The position numbers were made by a program, and so were the translations under genes. A model generated the notes under the pieces. The model searched no databases and had not been told where the DNA came from. It worked only from the letters and a program-made list of their open reading frames with translations. From Leptolyngbya sp. O-77 (GTDB lineage Bacteria > Cyanobacteriota > Cyanobacteriia > Elainellales > Elainellaceae), in contig NZ_AP017367.1 in the NCBI RefSeq assembly GCF_001548395.1, forward strand, positions 5,059,001 to 5,123,000: DNA of 64,000 nt, in the 5' to 3' direction. Positions within the stretch are counted from its first letter, which is position 1. Each line of letters opens with the position of its first letter. Of this stretch, positions 44,912 to 54,869 are shown piece by piece.

Positions 44912-46092
44912 GAGTGCATCCCACTTTTGCGATGAGTAAAAGTGCTTAGTTCTAGACTTTGGCGATAGCGATAAACTTTGAGTATTGTACTTTTACCCGA
45001 TACCTGTCATGGACGCTGAGAAAAAAGCCCAAATCCAAGCCCATGCTCGTGCCCTTGCCGCTCTGCTATACGAGGAAACTGACCCAGAGCAAGTGAAAAC
45101 GTTGGCAGGGATTGAGGCGGCAGTGCGAGGACATCTGCTCGAACATGTCAGCCCAGAGATCGGGGATTTTTTATTGCAACAAGTAGCGGCACGACAAGTG
45201 GACGAAAGCGTCGCATCGAGAGCATCCTTGGACAACTGCAAGTGAGTGAGAAACAAGCTCAAATTCTGGAGGTGAAAGCGTACACACGATGGAGTCCTTA
45301 CCTGGAGCGGTGTTGTTTGTTGGTGAGTGCCAATGAATCGTATGAGCGGGCGGCAGAAGACATTGAAGTGTTGACTGGGATAAAGGTTTCTCACAGTACT
45401 CAACAGCGATTAGTGCATCGTCAAATCTTTGAGTTACCGCAAGTGGAAGAAACGGTTGAGGAGATGAGTATCGATGGAGGTAAAGTGCGATTGCGAACAC
45501 CCGAAGGAGAACCGAGTGAATGGCGAGATTACAAGGCAGTGAATCTGCACGAGTCCTGTGTTGCTGCCTTCTTTCAAGACAATGAGCAGTTGGTCAACTG
45601 GGTCAATGTTCAGTCTTTATCTGACCCATTGACTTGTATTGGAGATGGGCATGATGGATCTGGAATGTCTACACCCAGATTGGCAACCAGACCCAAAGAC
45701 GGGAGATTTTGGACTGGTATCACTTGGTTGAGAATTTGGGCAAAGTGGGTGGTTCTGTGCAACGTTTAGATGCCGTGGAAACCTGTTTGTGGCAAGGCGA
45801 TGTCGAGGGCGCAATTGCACAGTTTGAGGATTGGCAACACGAGCGGGTTACGAATTTCGTTAGCTACCTTAACAAGCATCGACAGCGGATTGTCAATTAT
45901 GGCTACTATCAAGCTGAAGGAGTCTCCATTGGTTCCGGGGCAATTGAATCGACCGTTAAACAACTTGGGCGGCGAATCAAGATATCGGGGGCGCAGTGGG
46001 ACAAAGATAACGTTCCGCAGGTGCTGAAGCAACGTTGTGCCTACCTCAATGGGCAATTCTCAACATGAGTCTTGCAAAATTGGGATGCACTC
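44912..46092 (+). mobile_element. ISKra4-type insertion sequence, copy C
   Basis: This 1181-bp element has exact 9-bp target duplications TTGATGATG (44903-44911 and 46093-46101) and the same inverted-repeat ends as copies A and B. One base is missing in ORF B compared with copy B. Confidence 0.97.
45009..46068 (+). pseudogene. ISKra4-type transposase, copy C with one-base deletion
   Basis: ORF A (from ATG 45009) is intact. ORF B (GTG 45242) loses one G near 45656 (GATGATGGATCTGG against GATGATGGGATCTGG in copy B), which breaks the frame. The second half continues in another frame to 46068. Confidence 0.9.
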
Positions 46093-46132
46093 TTGATGAT
46101 GATACTGACGATTGGATCGGCGACTGTGCCTA

Positions 46133-46963
46133 GGGCGTGTCATCAATTAAGCCAAATAAGGGCAGCCGCCATGTAAATTGCACTCAGAAACGTCTCGGCT
46201 AACTTGTCATAGCGTGTCGCAATCGCTCGATACTGCTTGAGTTTGGCAAAGAAGTTCTCAATCAGATGCCGCGCTTTGTATAGCTCCTTGTCGTAATCAC
46301 GCGGTGTCTTGCGGTTTCGCTTGGGCGGAATCACAGCAGTCTTGCCCTGTTGTTGGAGTCGCTCAACCACCCGTTGGTCTGCGTCATATCCTTTGTCAGC
46401 CAGGACTGTATCAGCTTGAATATTCTCTAGCAGCACATCAGCCCCATCAAGGTCACAGACCTGCCCGGGTGTGAGGTGAAAGCCTGTCGGATTGCCCAGC
46501 GCATCGACAGTCGTATGAATCTTGGTGCTCAATCCCCCTTTACTGCGACCAATGGCTTGGGCATTGGCATCCCCCCCTTTGCTCCAGCACGATGCTGATG
46601 AGCACGCACAATCGTGGTGTCGATCAGGGCGTATTCGTTGTCTGCATCTTCACACAGCACCTGAAACACCCGTTGCCCCACGCCCGTCTTTGCCCAGCGC
46701 CGAAAGCGGGTGTGAACCTTGCGAAAATCACCAAACCGCTCTGGCAAGTCTCGCCAGGGAATGCCGGCTCGATATCGATAGAGCACTGCCTCGACAAACA
46801 GACGATTATCCTTTGCTGTGACTCCCACCGCCCCCGCTCGTCCAGGGAGCAAATCTTGGAGCCGTTCCCATTGGTCATCGCGCAGGGCGTAGCGGCGGGT
46901 TGTCATAATCGTCAGATAGCTGAATCACTGCTGATTACAGCTTATCTAATTGATGACACTCCC
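46133..46963 (-). mobile_element. IS5-type (IS427-like) insertion sequence
   Basis: This 831-bp element has ends GGGCGTGTCATCAATTA and (from the right) GGGAGTGTCATCAATTA, with a 2-bp TA target duplication in CTAG. The transposase lies in two overlapping frames. It sits in the lost 5' part of the SinI-like gene. Confidence 0.9.
46143..46906 (-). CDS. IS5-family transposase (two overlapping frames)
   Basis: The first frame (46906-46529, MTTRRYALRDDQWERLQDLL) carries the N-terminal domain and the first catalytic Asp (YALIDTTIVRAH). The second (46532-46143) carries DTVLADKGYDADQ and the catalytic Glu (ARHLIENFFAKLKQ). Four-base overlap at ...GTGACATGAG... suggests a programmed frameshift typical of this group. 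It looks intact. Confidence 0.85.
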
Positions 46964-47033
46964 TAGAATCTGGTGTGCAACTTTGCTGTCCCCTCACCCT
47001 AATCGCAACTCTGTTGAGACGGGGTTGATATTC

Positions 47034-47068
47034 TTTGTAGAAGCTCCGCTACACGGGGCTTCTACAAA
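47034..47068. repeat. Perfect 11-bp inverted repeat
   Basis: TTTGTAGAAGC (47034-47044) pairs with GCTTCTACAAA (47058-47068) around a 13-base loop. No T run follows on the outgoing strand, so it is not a clear terminator. Repeats of this type recur in cyanobacteria. Confidence 0.7.
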
Positions 47069-47167
47069 AAATATTTAACGTTCCGCTTCACTCGCCGCTA
47101 GCAATCCCTCGGACTCAACGAAGAGATTTGAGATAGTTGGTATGCCAGAAAGTTGTTATGCAGCTTC

Positions 47168-48331
47168 TCAGTAATCGTAGTCTTCACCCATCCAATCTGG
47201 CCCAATCTCGCCAAAATCAACTGAATCAAGTTTTTTGACTTCAATTTCGATGTTATCCACCTCGACATCTGCTCCAATCTTGTCTAAGCTCCCTATAAAT
47301 GAAACTAAGATATCTACGTCTAAATTTGTTTGAATATTTGCACTACTACTTCCAAACGGAACTTCGTCCTTATCTATGGAATCATGTATAGAAAATAAAA
47401 AGCTACATTCAATATTGACATCCACGCTTAATTTCGATTCAGCCACTAAACTATCATCGTCAAAATTAACTGGTCTAAATATTAAGTTAGGAGGCTCGAA
47501 CAAATTGAATTCAAATCCATTGAGGGATACCTCTATTGAATTTTGCTCATACAGGAATGAGGAACTCACTTCTGGGTGAATCTCAAGATCGCTTAGTTGA
47601 TACTCCAAAGCATTAGAGATAGCTTGTTTCACGTTCTGCAATTCACCCTTTTCATACTTTTCTGATAGATACTTGCAAATGTCATCAGCATCTTGAAGTT
47701 GAAATAATCCTAAAGCTCCAGCAAAATCATCAATAACAATAAGCCTTCCAGAGTCTTTGCAAAATTTCTTCCAATCGTCGTCAGATGTGACAACAATAAC
47801 TTTTGTTTGATGTTTATTTGCCCAAGTTTCTAAAGACATTAGAGCAATAGCATCAGGGAATTCATTCTTCTTTTTTCCTATTTCTGAGAACGGAGGTCTA
47901 GCTTTAAAGTATTTTTGTATTAAGTCACTTATCATCACATGATTTTGAGCTTCGACTATCTCTATCGACGTAAGCTCTGAAAATTGATTAAATCGCTCAA
48001 AAACGACTTCCTTTGCTTCATGTCCACAAAAAATTATTTCTTTTATTTTTTCAACATCCTGCTCCTCAACACGCCACTGTTCTTTAGCCTGTTTCAAAGA
48101 TTTTTCAATTTCCTTCTGTGTGTCTCTCGCTTTTTCCATAAGATGCGACAAGACTTCTTCCTTTACTATTTCCGAAAGAATCAACCTTGTTGAACTATCT
48201 TGAAATTGCTCTAGTTGCTTAAGTAATCCTGATTCCAGTCTTAAGCCTTGAGCATCAAAAATTGACGTGTCTAAGGTAATAGCCCCAAACTCTCCTGCTC
48301 TAACAAGCTTTTTAAGTTCATCTAGCTCCAT
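47168..48331 (-). CDS. PIN-domain protein, possible defence or toxin RNase
   Basis: This 387-residue protein has an N-terminal PIN-type nuclease domain with the first Asp in ITLDTSIFDAQG, acidic residues in SEIVKEEV, FPDAIALM and a last acidic cluster in VTSDDDW. The C-terminal 170 residues (acidic, many beta-type repeats such as SVDVNIECSFLF) are of unknown function. AT-rich composition differs from core genes, and it is adjacent to the broken restriction system. Confidence 0.75.
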   Translation of the reverse strand: MELDELKKLVRAGEFGAITLDTSIFDAQGLRLESGLLKQLEQFQDSSTRLILSEIVKEEVLSHLMEKARDTQKEIEKSLKQAKEQWRVEEQDVEKIKEIIFCGHEAKEVVFERFNQFSELTSIEIVEAQNHVMISDLIQKYFKARPPFSEIGKKKNEFPDAIALMSLETWANKHQTKVIVVTSDDDWKKFCKDSGRLIVIDDFAGALGLFQLQDADDICKYLSEKYEKGELQNVKQAISNALEYQLSDLEIHPEVSSSFLYEQNSIEVSLNGFEFNLFEPPNLIFRPVNFDDDSLVAESKLSVDVNIECSFLFSIHDSIDKDEVPFGSSSANIQTNLDVDILVSFIGSLDKIGADVEVDNIEIEVKKLDSVDFGEIGPDWMGEDYDY

Positions 48332-48443
48332 ATTTATAAACTCAAGTTATGGGTAATTCGTGAAAAGTACAGCTTTTAGAGGGCACATTTCACCAGTCGC
48401 CATGCTTTGTAACTTCTAAATTAGCTGGACTCAATATCAATCC

Positions 48444-51400
48444 CTAGGCCAACGTCGGCTCCAGCAACGCCCCCTGCATCCGGCTGAGCCAGTCGATCAG
48501 GTTCTCTAGCTGGAGGTCGGCGCTGAGGGCCCCCAGTCCGCGGACGGTGACTTTGCCGGGGGTGTAGACAAAGCGGGGTTGCAGGTGGCTGGGCAGCTTG
48601 TCCTTTAGTAGGTTCCAGGCGGGTTCTTCCATCGGCGTTTCTAGCAGGATGTGCTGCTTGCCGTCGGGCTTGATGCGCGAGAAGCCCAGCTTCTTAGCGA
48701 TTTGCTTCAGTTCTACCACGCGGAACAGTTGCAGCGCGGCGGGGGGAATGGGGCCATAGCGATCGCTCCAATCCACCGCAATCTCGGTCAATTCCTGCTT
48801 GGTCTGGGCAGCGGCAACGGCGCGATAGGCGCTCATCTTTTGATCCAGGTCGGGGATATAGTCGGCGGGGATGAAGGCGGTGAGGCGCAGGTCGATTTGC
48901 GTGTCGTCTACCTGGGGAATTTCCTGGCCGCGAATTTCCTTGATGGCTTCCTCCAGCATTTCCATATACAGGTCAAAGCCGATCGCATCCATCTGGCCCG
49001 ACTGCTCTGCCCCCAGCAGATTGCCCACGCCGCGAATCTCCATATCGCGCATGGCCAACTGATAGCCAGAGCCAAGCTGGGTAAATTCTTGAATGGCGCG
49101 GAGGCGCTGGCGGGCGGTTTCTGTAAGCTGGCTCTGTTTCGGGTAAAACAGCCACGCATGGGCCTGGATGCCCGCTCGTCCCACTCGTCCCCGGAGCTGA
49201 TAAAGCTGCGACAGACCGAACTTTTGTGCGTCTTCGATCAGGATCGTATTGACGCGGGGGATGTCCAGCCCCGATTCGATAATCGTGGTGCAGACGAGAA
49301 TATCCGCCTCGCCGTTGTTGAAGGTGAGCATGGTGGCTTCCAGTTCGCCTTCCTGCATTTGCCCGTGGGCGATCGCCATCCGCACCCCCGGCACCATCTC
49401 TCGGAGCTTGGCGGCGGTTTCCTCAATGCCCTCCACCCGTGGCACCACGTAAAACACCTGCCCACCGCGATCGAGTTCCTGCCGAATCGCCGTCCGCACC
49501 ATCTCCGGATCGTAGGGCGACAGGTGCGTTTTGATGGGGCGGCGGGAGGGCGGCGGCGTGGTGATCAGGCTCATTTCGCGCACGCCCGACAGCGCCATGT
49601 AAAGCGTCCGGGGAATCGGCGTGGCGCTGAGGGTCAGCACGTCTACCTGAGTTTTCAGGGTTTTGATTTTTTCCTTTTGGTTCACGCCAAAGCGCTGCTC
49701 TTCGTCCACCACCAGCAGCCCCAAGTCTTTGAACTGCACGCCCTTGCCCAAAAGCTGATGCGTCCCTACGACCACATCCAGTTCCCCAGAGGCGAGGCGC
49801 TTCAGGATGTCCTGCTTTTCGGCATTGGTGCGAAAACGGTTCAGCAGACCGACCTGAATCGGGTATGGGGCAAAGCGTTCCTTCAGCGTGTGGTAGTGCT
49901 GCTGCGTCAGAATCGTCGTCGGCGCGAGCAGGGCGACCTGTTTCCCAGCGGTGATCGCCTTGAACACAGCGCGGATGGCGACCTCGGTTTTGCCGAAGCC
50001 CACGTCGCCGCAGACCAGCCGATCCATCGGGCGATCGCCCTCCATATCCCGCTTCACGTCCTGAATCGCCTTGAGCTGGTCGGTCGTCGGCTGGTAGGGG
50101 AACGAGTCCTCCATTTCTTCCTGCCAGGGCGTGTCTGGCGGGTAGGCGTGGCCCTGCTGCTGGGCCCGCTGGGCGTAGAGTTGCAGCAGGTCAAAGGCAA
50201 CCTTCTTAATCGCCTTGCGAACTTTTTGCTTGGTGCGCTCCCAGGCTTTGCCCGTCATCTTGCTGAGTTCGGGTTTGCCCTCGCCCACCCCGCGAAACCG
50301 CGACAGCGCATTCACCTGATCCGCCGCCACCCGCAGTAGCCCGTCGGCATATTTCAGCACCAGATATTCGCGGGTTTCATTATCCAGCGTCAGGCTTTCC
50401 AGCTTAATAAACTGGCCAATGCCGTGGTTTTTATGAACGACGTAATCGCCCGGTTGCAGTTTATTCGGGTCAACCTGTTTGGAAGCAGCACGGCGGCGCT
50501 TGCGGACGTAGCTGGGCGTGGCCAGCGTGTGCTGCCCAAAGAACTCGCGGTCGGTAATGACGACGATGCGGAACGTCGGCAGGATGAAGCCTTCTAGCTC
50601 CGCCAAGCCGGAATATTTCACCGCCGTCGGCACTCGGTTCGCCTGGAGCCGCTCGATCGCCGGATAGTCGTGCGGATTGGGAATGAACTGCGCCGGACAG
50701 TCGTGTTCCTGCAACAGCGCCACTGACCGCGACGGCTGCGCCGAAATTAGCCACACGCCAAACTTGCGATCGCGCTCTTGCCGAATCGTCTCCGCTAATC
50801 GCCCAAACTGATGCGGCACAGCGGGAACGGGGCGACTCGACAGGTTCAGCCCGTTGCCCTCTTCCGCCAGTTCGGACAGGTGTAGACAGAGGAAGCGATC
50901 GCACGCCGCAAGGGACTCCGTAAACGGTCGGTGGGTCTTGGGAAGGGTTGGGGCCGTGGGAGATTGTGCCGTCACGCCGTCGTTCTCCGTGCCCTGCCCC
51001 CCGGATACCTCGCGCCAGTGGTCTTCCGCATGGTCAAACCAGCGATCGCCATGTGCCTGACATTGCTCCATCTCATCAATGGCAACCAGGGTATTCTCCG
51101 GTAAATAATCCAGCAGCGACGCGGGCCGGTCAAACGCCAGCCCCAAAAACCGCCGTGCCCCCTCCAGTCGTCCGCTTTCCGCCAATCGCTCCGCTTCTTC
51201 CGGGGATAGGTACGGCTGGAGACGCTCCAAACTTTCTGCCAGATCGCCCTGACCGCTGGCCCCCAATCCCAACAACACCATCGGCGCAAAATCCGTTGCC
51301 GTCAGCACCAACTGCGGCACATTGTCGAGCGATCGCTGGCTGGCCGGGTCAAACTCGCGGATCTTCTCTAGCTCATCGCCAAATAGCTCCAGGCGCACGG

Positions 51401-51989
51401 GCAACTCCGCCGCCACCGGAAACACATCGATGATGTCGCCGCGCTGGCTCCACTGTCCCTCGGTTTCCACCATCGCCACTTTTTCATAGCCCAGTAGCGC
51501 CAGTTGGCGGCTGAGGGATTTCAGGTCAATTTCCAAGCCCTGGGTCAGCGTGACGCAAAACTGGCGAAATGTCTCCACGGGCGGCAGATGCGGCTGGAGC
51601 GATCGCTCGGTAGACACAATTGCAAGCTGGGACGGCTGGGACGATGACTCAACCCGCGCCAGATCTGCCAACACCTGCAACTGCCCCCAGGTCATTTCCG
51701 ATTCGGGGTCAAAGGGTTCGTAGGGCGACGCTTCTGAGGTGGGGTAGAAATGCACGGTGGTCCAGCCCATCGCTTCCAGTTGGGCCGTCCAGCGTCCGGC
51801 TTCCTCTAGCGTGGCGGCAACCACCAGCAGCGGGCGCTGGGCCGTTTGGGCCAGGGTTGAGGCGACCAGTCCCTTGGGCAGGCGGGCAATGCCGTTGAGA
51901 CTGAGGCGGCGCTGCTGGTTCAGCTTGGTGAGCAGTTCGGCGGTGAGGGGCGATCGCCCCATGACGCGACAAATCGACGAAAACGCCAT
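48444..51989 (-). CDS. mfd: Transcription-repair coupling factor Mfd
   Basis: This 1181-residue helicase removes stalled RNA polymerase and recruits UvrA. The N-terminal UvrB-like module is followed by the RNA polymerase-binding domain (GDYVVHKNHGIGQFIKLES), then superfamily 2 helicase motifs: VCGDVGFGKTEVAIRA (I), VDEEQRFGV (II), SATPIPRT (III), GLDIPRVNTI and QLRGRVGR (V, VI), and the C-terminal TRCF domain. Confidence 0.97.
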   Translation of the reverse strand: MAFSSICRVMGRSPLTAELLTKLNQQRRLSLNGIARLPKGLVASTLAQTAQRPLLVVAATLEEAGRWTAQLEAMGWTTVHFYPTSEASPYEPFDPESEMTWGQLQVLADLARVESSSQPSQLAIVSTERSLQPHLPPVETFRQFCVTLTQGLEIDLKSLSRQLALLGYEKVAMVETEGQWSQRGDIIDVFPVAAELPVRLELFGDELEKIREFDPASQRSLDNVPQLVLTATDFAPMVLLGLGASGQGDLAESLERLQPYLSPEEAERLAESGRLEGARRFLGLAFDRPASLLDYLPENTLVAIDEMEQCQAHGDRWFDHAEDHWREVSGGQGTENDGVTAQSPTAPTLPKTHRPFTESLAACDRFLCLHLSELAEEGNGLNLSSRPVPAVPHQFGRLAETIRQERDRKFGVWLISAQPSRSVALLQEHDCPAQFIPNPHDYPAIERLQANRVPTAVKYSGLAELEGFILPTFRIVVITDREFFGQHTLATPSYVRKRRRAASKQVDPNKLQPGDYVVHKNHGIGQFIKLESLTLDNETREYLVLKYADGLLRVAADQVNALSRFRGVGEGKPELSKMTGKAWERTKQKVRKAIKKVAFDLLQLYAQRAQQQGHAYPPDTPWQEEMEDSFPYQPTTDQLKAIQDVKRDMEGDRPMDRLVCGDVGFGKTEVAIRAVFKAITAGKQVALLAPTTILTQQHYHTLKERFAPYPIQVGLLNRFRTNAEKQDILKRLASGELDVVVGTHQLLGKGVQFKDLGLLVVDEEQRFGVNQKEKIKTLKTQVDVLTLSATPIPRTLYMALSGVREMSLITTPPPSRRPIKTHLSPYDPEMVRTAIRQELDRGGQVFYVVPRVEGIEETAAKLREMVPGVRMAIAHGQMQEGELEATMLTFNNGEADILVCTTIIESGLDIPRVNTILIEDAQKFGLSQLYQLRGRVGRAGIQAHAWLFYPKQSQLTETARQRLRAIQEFTQLGSGYQLAMRDMEIRGVGNLLGAEQSGQMDAIGFDLYMEMLEEAIKEIRGQEIPQVDDTQIDLRLTAFIPADYIPDLDQKMSAYRAVAAAQTKQELTEIAVDWSDRYGPIPPAALQLFRVVELKQIAKKLGFSRIKPDGKQHILLETPMEEPAWNLLKDKLPSHLQPRFVYTPGKVTVRGLGALSADLQLENLIDWLSRMQGALLEPTLA

Positions 51990-52377
51990 AGCGGTTGGGA
52001 TTTCGGGAAGCAGTGGTTGAGCTAAAGACTGTTGACCATTGTAAAGCGCTGCCAGAGATTCAGGATTGGGGGAACCGCTTCCGGAAAGACGGGTCAGGGC
52101 CCAGGATTCAGGAAATCGGTTCCAGATGTCAGGTCAAATCTGTCGCTGACCCCTGGCCGCCTGCGAGAAAATCTGCTGATCCTACAATTTCACCCTGGTC
52201 GAGGTGCTACCTTCATCTATAAGTTTGCGAGATGCGCGTGCCAATTTGGCTTGCCAAACCTGGTTAGCAAAATTGAGTCTGCAAGCACCTGCAAGCTTGT
52301 CTTCCCTTCAAACTCAACTCCAAAGACGTTTCTAGCCCCTTTTGCCGGACGCGGGCTGCTGCCGGAGACTGCCACCA
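51990..52377. other. Intergenic region between divergent genes
   Basis: This 388-base region separates mfd from the CNNM/CorC-type gene. There are no credible frames; promoters are expected on both sides but were not pinned down. Confidence 0.4.
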
Positions 52378-53706
52378 ATGCCTTCCGTTGCTGTTGAAGT
52401 TTTAATCGTGCTGCTGCTGATTTTGGCAAATGGCATCTTTGCGATGTCGGAGATGGCGATTGTGTCTGCCCGCAAAATCCGCCTTCAGGAGATGGCCGAG
52501 CGAGGCGACAAAAAAGCCCAGGCAGCGATAGAACTGGCGACTTCTCCCAATCGGTTTCTCTCAACGGTGCAGGTTGGCATCACGCTCATTGGCATTCTGG
52601 CGGGCGCGTTTGGCGGGGCGACAATTGCGAATACGCTGGCAGGGGCGATCGCCCAGATTCCCGCGCTTGAACCCTACAGTGGGGCGATCGCCTTCAGCGT
52701 CGTCGTCCTGGCTATCACCTACCTCTCGCTGATCATCGGCGAACTGGTGCCCAAGCGCATCGCCCTCAGCAGCCCCGAAAAAATCGCCAGGGCCGTCTCT
52801 CGCCCCATGCGCTGCCTCTCTTCTCTGGCCTACCCGCTGGTGCACTTGTTAAGCGCTTCCACCGAAGGCATCCTGAAACTGGTGGGCGTGAATCAGTCTT
52901 CTAATGAACCCTTGGTAACGGAAGAAGAAATTAAGGTGATGGTGCGCCAGGGTGCAGAGGCCGGTATGTTTGATGCAGCCGAGCAAGACATGGTAGAGCG
53001 CGTCTTTCACCTGGGCGACCAGCGCGTCAGCGGCCTGATGACCCCACGCCTGGAAATTGTCTGGCTTGACCTGAATGATCCTGAACATATCAATCGTCAA
53101 AAAGTGATTGAAAACGGACACAGCCGCTATCTGGTCTGTCAGGAAACGCTGGACAACGTGCTGGGCGTGGCTCATGTCACTGATCTGCTGTCGCGCAGCC
53201 TGTCTGGCCAACCCTTTGACCTGGCGGGCAACCTGCGGCAGCCGCTCTTCGTGCCCGAATCCAGCCCTGCGCTGAAGGTGCTGGAGTTGTTCAAACAGTC
53301 CAGCACGCACCTGGCGATTATTGTGGATGAATATGGCGTGGTGCAGGGCATCGTCACGCTCAACGATGTGATGGAAGTGATCATCGGTGACGTGCCAATG
53401 GCAGACCACGGCTTTGAAGCGGCCGTTGTGCAGCGCGAAGACGGCTCCTGGCTGCTAGACGGGATGCTGCCCATCGACAAGCTCAAGGAACTGTTCGACA
53501 TTGACGAACTGCCGGATGAAGACCGGGGTAACTATCAAACGCTGGGGGGCTTCGTGATCATGCAACTCGGCCGGATTCCTACCGCTGCCGACTATTTCAA
53601 CTGGCACAACCTGCGGTTTGAGGTGATGGATATGGACGGCAATCGAGTAGATAAGATGCTGGTGATGCCAGTGGTGCAGAAGGACGATAGCGCAATGGGG
53701 GGATGA
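52378..53706 (+). CDS. CNNM/CorC-type membrane transporter (DUF21-CBS-CorC)
   Basis: The ATG at 52378 (MPSVAVEVLIVLLLILANGI) gives 442 residues. The DUF21 membrane region (LSTVQVGITLIGILAGAFGG, LIIGELVPKRIAL) is followed by two CBS domains (VSGLMTPRLEIVWLDL, LAIIVDEYGVVQGIVTLNDV) and a C-terminal CorC/HlyC domain (GNYQTLGGFVIMQLGRIP). Related proteins handle Mg2+ or Co2+; direction of transport is not shown. Confidence 0.9.
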   Translation: MPSVAVEVLIVLLLILANGIFAMSEMAIVSARKIRLQEMAERGDKKAQAAIELATSPNRFLSTVQVGITLIGILAGAFGGATIANTLAGAIAQIPALEPYSGAIAFSVVVLAITYLSLIIGELVPKRIALSSPEKIARAVSRPMRCLSSLAYPLVHLLSASTEGILKLVGVNQSSNEPLVTEEEIKVMVRQGAEAGMFDAAEQDMVERVFHLGDQRVSGLMTPRLEIVWLDLNDPEHINRQKVIENGHSRYLVCQETLDNVLGVAHVTDLLSRSLSGQPFDLAGNLRQPLFVPESSPALKVLELFKQSSTHLAIIVDEYGVVQGIVTLNDVMEVIIGDVPMADHGFEAAVVQREDGSWLLDGMLPIDKLKELFDIDELPDEDRGNYQTLGGFVIMQLGRIPTAADYFNWHNLRFEVMDMDGNRVDKMLVMPVVQKDDSAMGG

Positions 53707-53811
53707 GTTGCGATTCAGGAAAATAACAGGATGATGGAATGAAGCGATGATGAAACATTCCAATCCCCTTAAGCTTCGATCCTTCGATACCCCGATCCTC
53801 TAGGTCTTCCA

Positions 53812-54585
53812 ATGCTCGAACTTTTTCTGGCCGAACTGCGTCGAAGCTGGATTCAACTGCTGCGATACTCCACCGAGGCGATCGCCGGTATTGTGATTAC
53901 GACGGTCGTGTTTTACGGGCTGTTTCTGAGTGCGCGGTATATTGCCGGGCCAGACTTGCAGTTTGGCGATCGCCTCGATGCGGTGGTCATCGGCTACGTG
54001 CTGTGGACACTGGCGCTGTTCATCATGAGCGACGTAGCAGGCAACTTGCAGCGCGAAGCGCAGACGGGCACGCTGGAGCAGCTATTTCTATCGCCCTACA
54101 GCCCGCCCCGGCTCTTCCTGACGCGGGCGCTAGCCAGCCTGACGATTCAGCTCACGCTGATTGCCTGCATTTTGGGTGTGATTTCGCTGCTCACGGGCAC
54201 GCGGCTCTCCTTTCCACCTGCGGTTTTGCCCGCCTTTGCCACGGTGCTGTTAGGAGCCTACGGGCTGGCCTTTGCGATGGGGTCGCTGTCGCTCTTGCTG
54301 AAGCAGGTGCAGCAATTGTTGGGTATTTTCCAGTTTGCGCTGCTGTTTTTGCTGGCAGTGCCGTCAGAAACCTGGTCAGGCCCGCTGCGGCTGCTGGGGA
54401 TGCTGCTACCAATGGCTCCCGGTGCGGGGCTGATGCGCGATGTCATGGCGCGGGGCGTGCCGCTCAGGGCCAGCAACTTTGGGCTGGCGCTGCTGAATGG
54501 TGCAATTTATTTTGGACTGGGCTTGACGCTGTTTCACCTGGCCGAGCGCGAAACCAAGCGGCGCGGCAAGCTAGCGGGCTACTGA
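53812..54585 (+). CDS. ABC-2 type transporter permease
   Basis: This 257-residue protein has six membrane helices. The region ALFIMSDVAGNLQREAQTGTLEQLFLSPYSPP matches ABC-2 permeases. No ATPase is adjacent, so its partner is unknown. It follows the CNNM-type gene but with a gap of 105 bases. Confidence 0.85.
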   Translation: MLELFLAELRRSWIQLLRYSTEAIAGIVITTVVFYGLFLSARYIAGPDLQFGDRLDAVVIGYVLWTLALFIMSDVAGNLQREAQTGTLEQLFLSPYSPPRLFLTRALASLTIQLTLIACILGVISLLTGTRLSFPPAVLPAFATVLLGAYGLAFAMGSLSLLLKQVQQLLGIFQFALLFLLAVPSETWSGPLRLLGMLLPMAPGAGLMRDVMARGVPLRASNFGLALLNGAIYFGLGLTLFHLAERETKRRGKLAGY

Positions 54586-54869
54586 TAGAGTCTATGGACA
54601 GAAAAGAGTTGAGGAATATTGCGCTGATTTTTCCAAAATGGTAGGCTGTGAGCCTGTAAAGCTGACCCCATTGCTGATTAACGCCTAAAAGCTCGAAATC
54701 CCTCTGATATGCTTCCTGAATTCATCAGCAACTTGGCGGATTTCACTCAGCCTTTTACGCAAACAGAACGAAAATCGTACGCAAATCGGATGAACGCCAG
54801 CGATTCGGATGATTCGATAGCTCCAGCCTCCAGCTTTAAATCCTTAACCCCCAATCTCTAAGCCCTAAT

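Larger units (their letters stand above)
44446..46130 (-). pseudogene. SinI-like restriction endonuclease, disrupted by IS copy C and an IS5 element
   Basis: The remaining C-terminal part has the SinI-type core IQGLLLEEFLAEQL, CCWGESVRHVDFCN, LLQVKNRSNSENSSSSRVR and ends 9 bases into the methyltransferase stop. SinI recognises GGWCC; target here is inferred. The N-terminus is cut at 44903 by ISKra4 copy C. Beyond it a short native piece (46102-46130) runs into an IS5-type element at 46133. No start codon remains and an in-frame stop is just beyond the IS5 element, so the gene is dead. Confidence 0.8.

Noticed and set aside
47034..47068. Hairpin as a terminator of the PIN gene
   Set aside because: No T run on the relevant strand; more likely a dispersed palindrome.
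48651..50339. Long plus-strand open frame opposite mfd
   Set aside because: Antisense shadow of mfd rich in His, Arg and Gln; no independent evidence.
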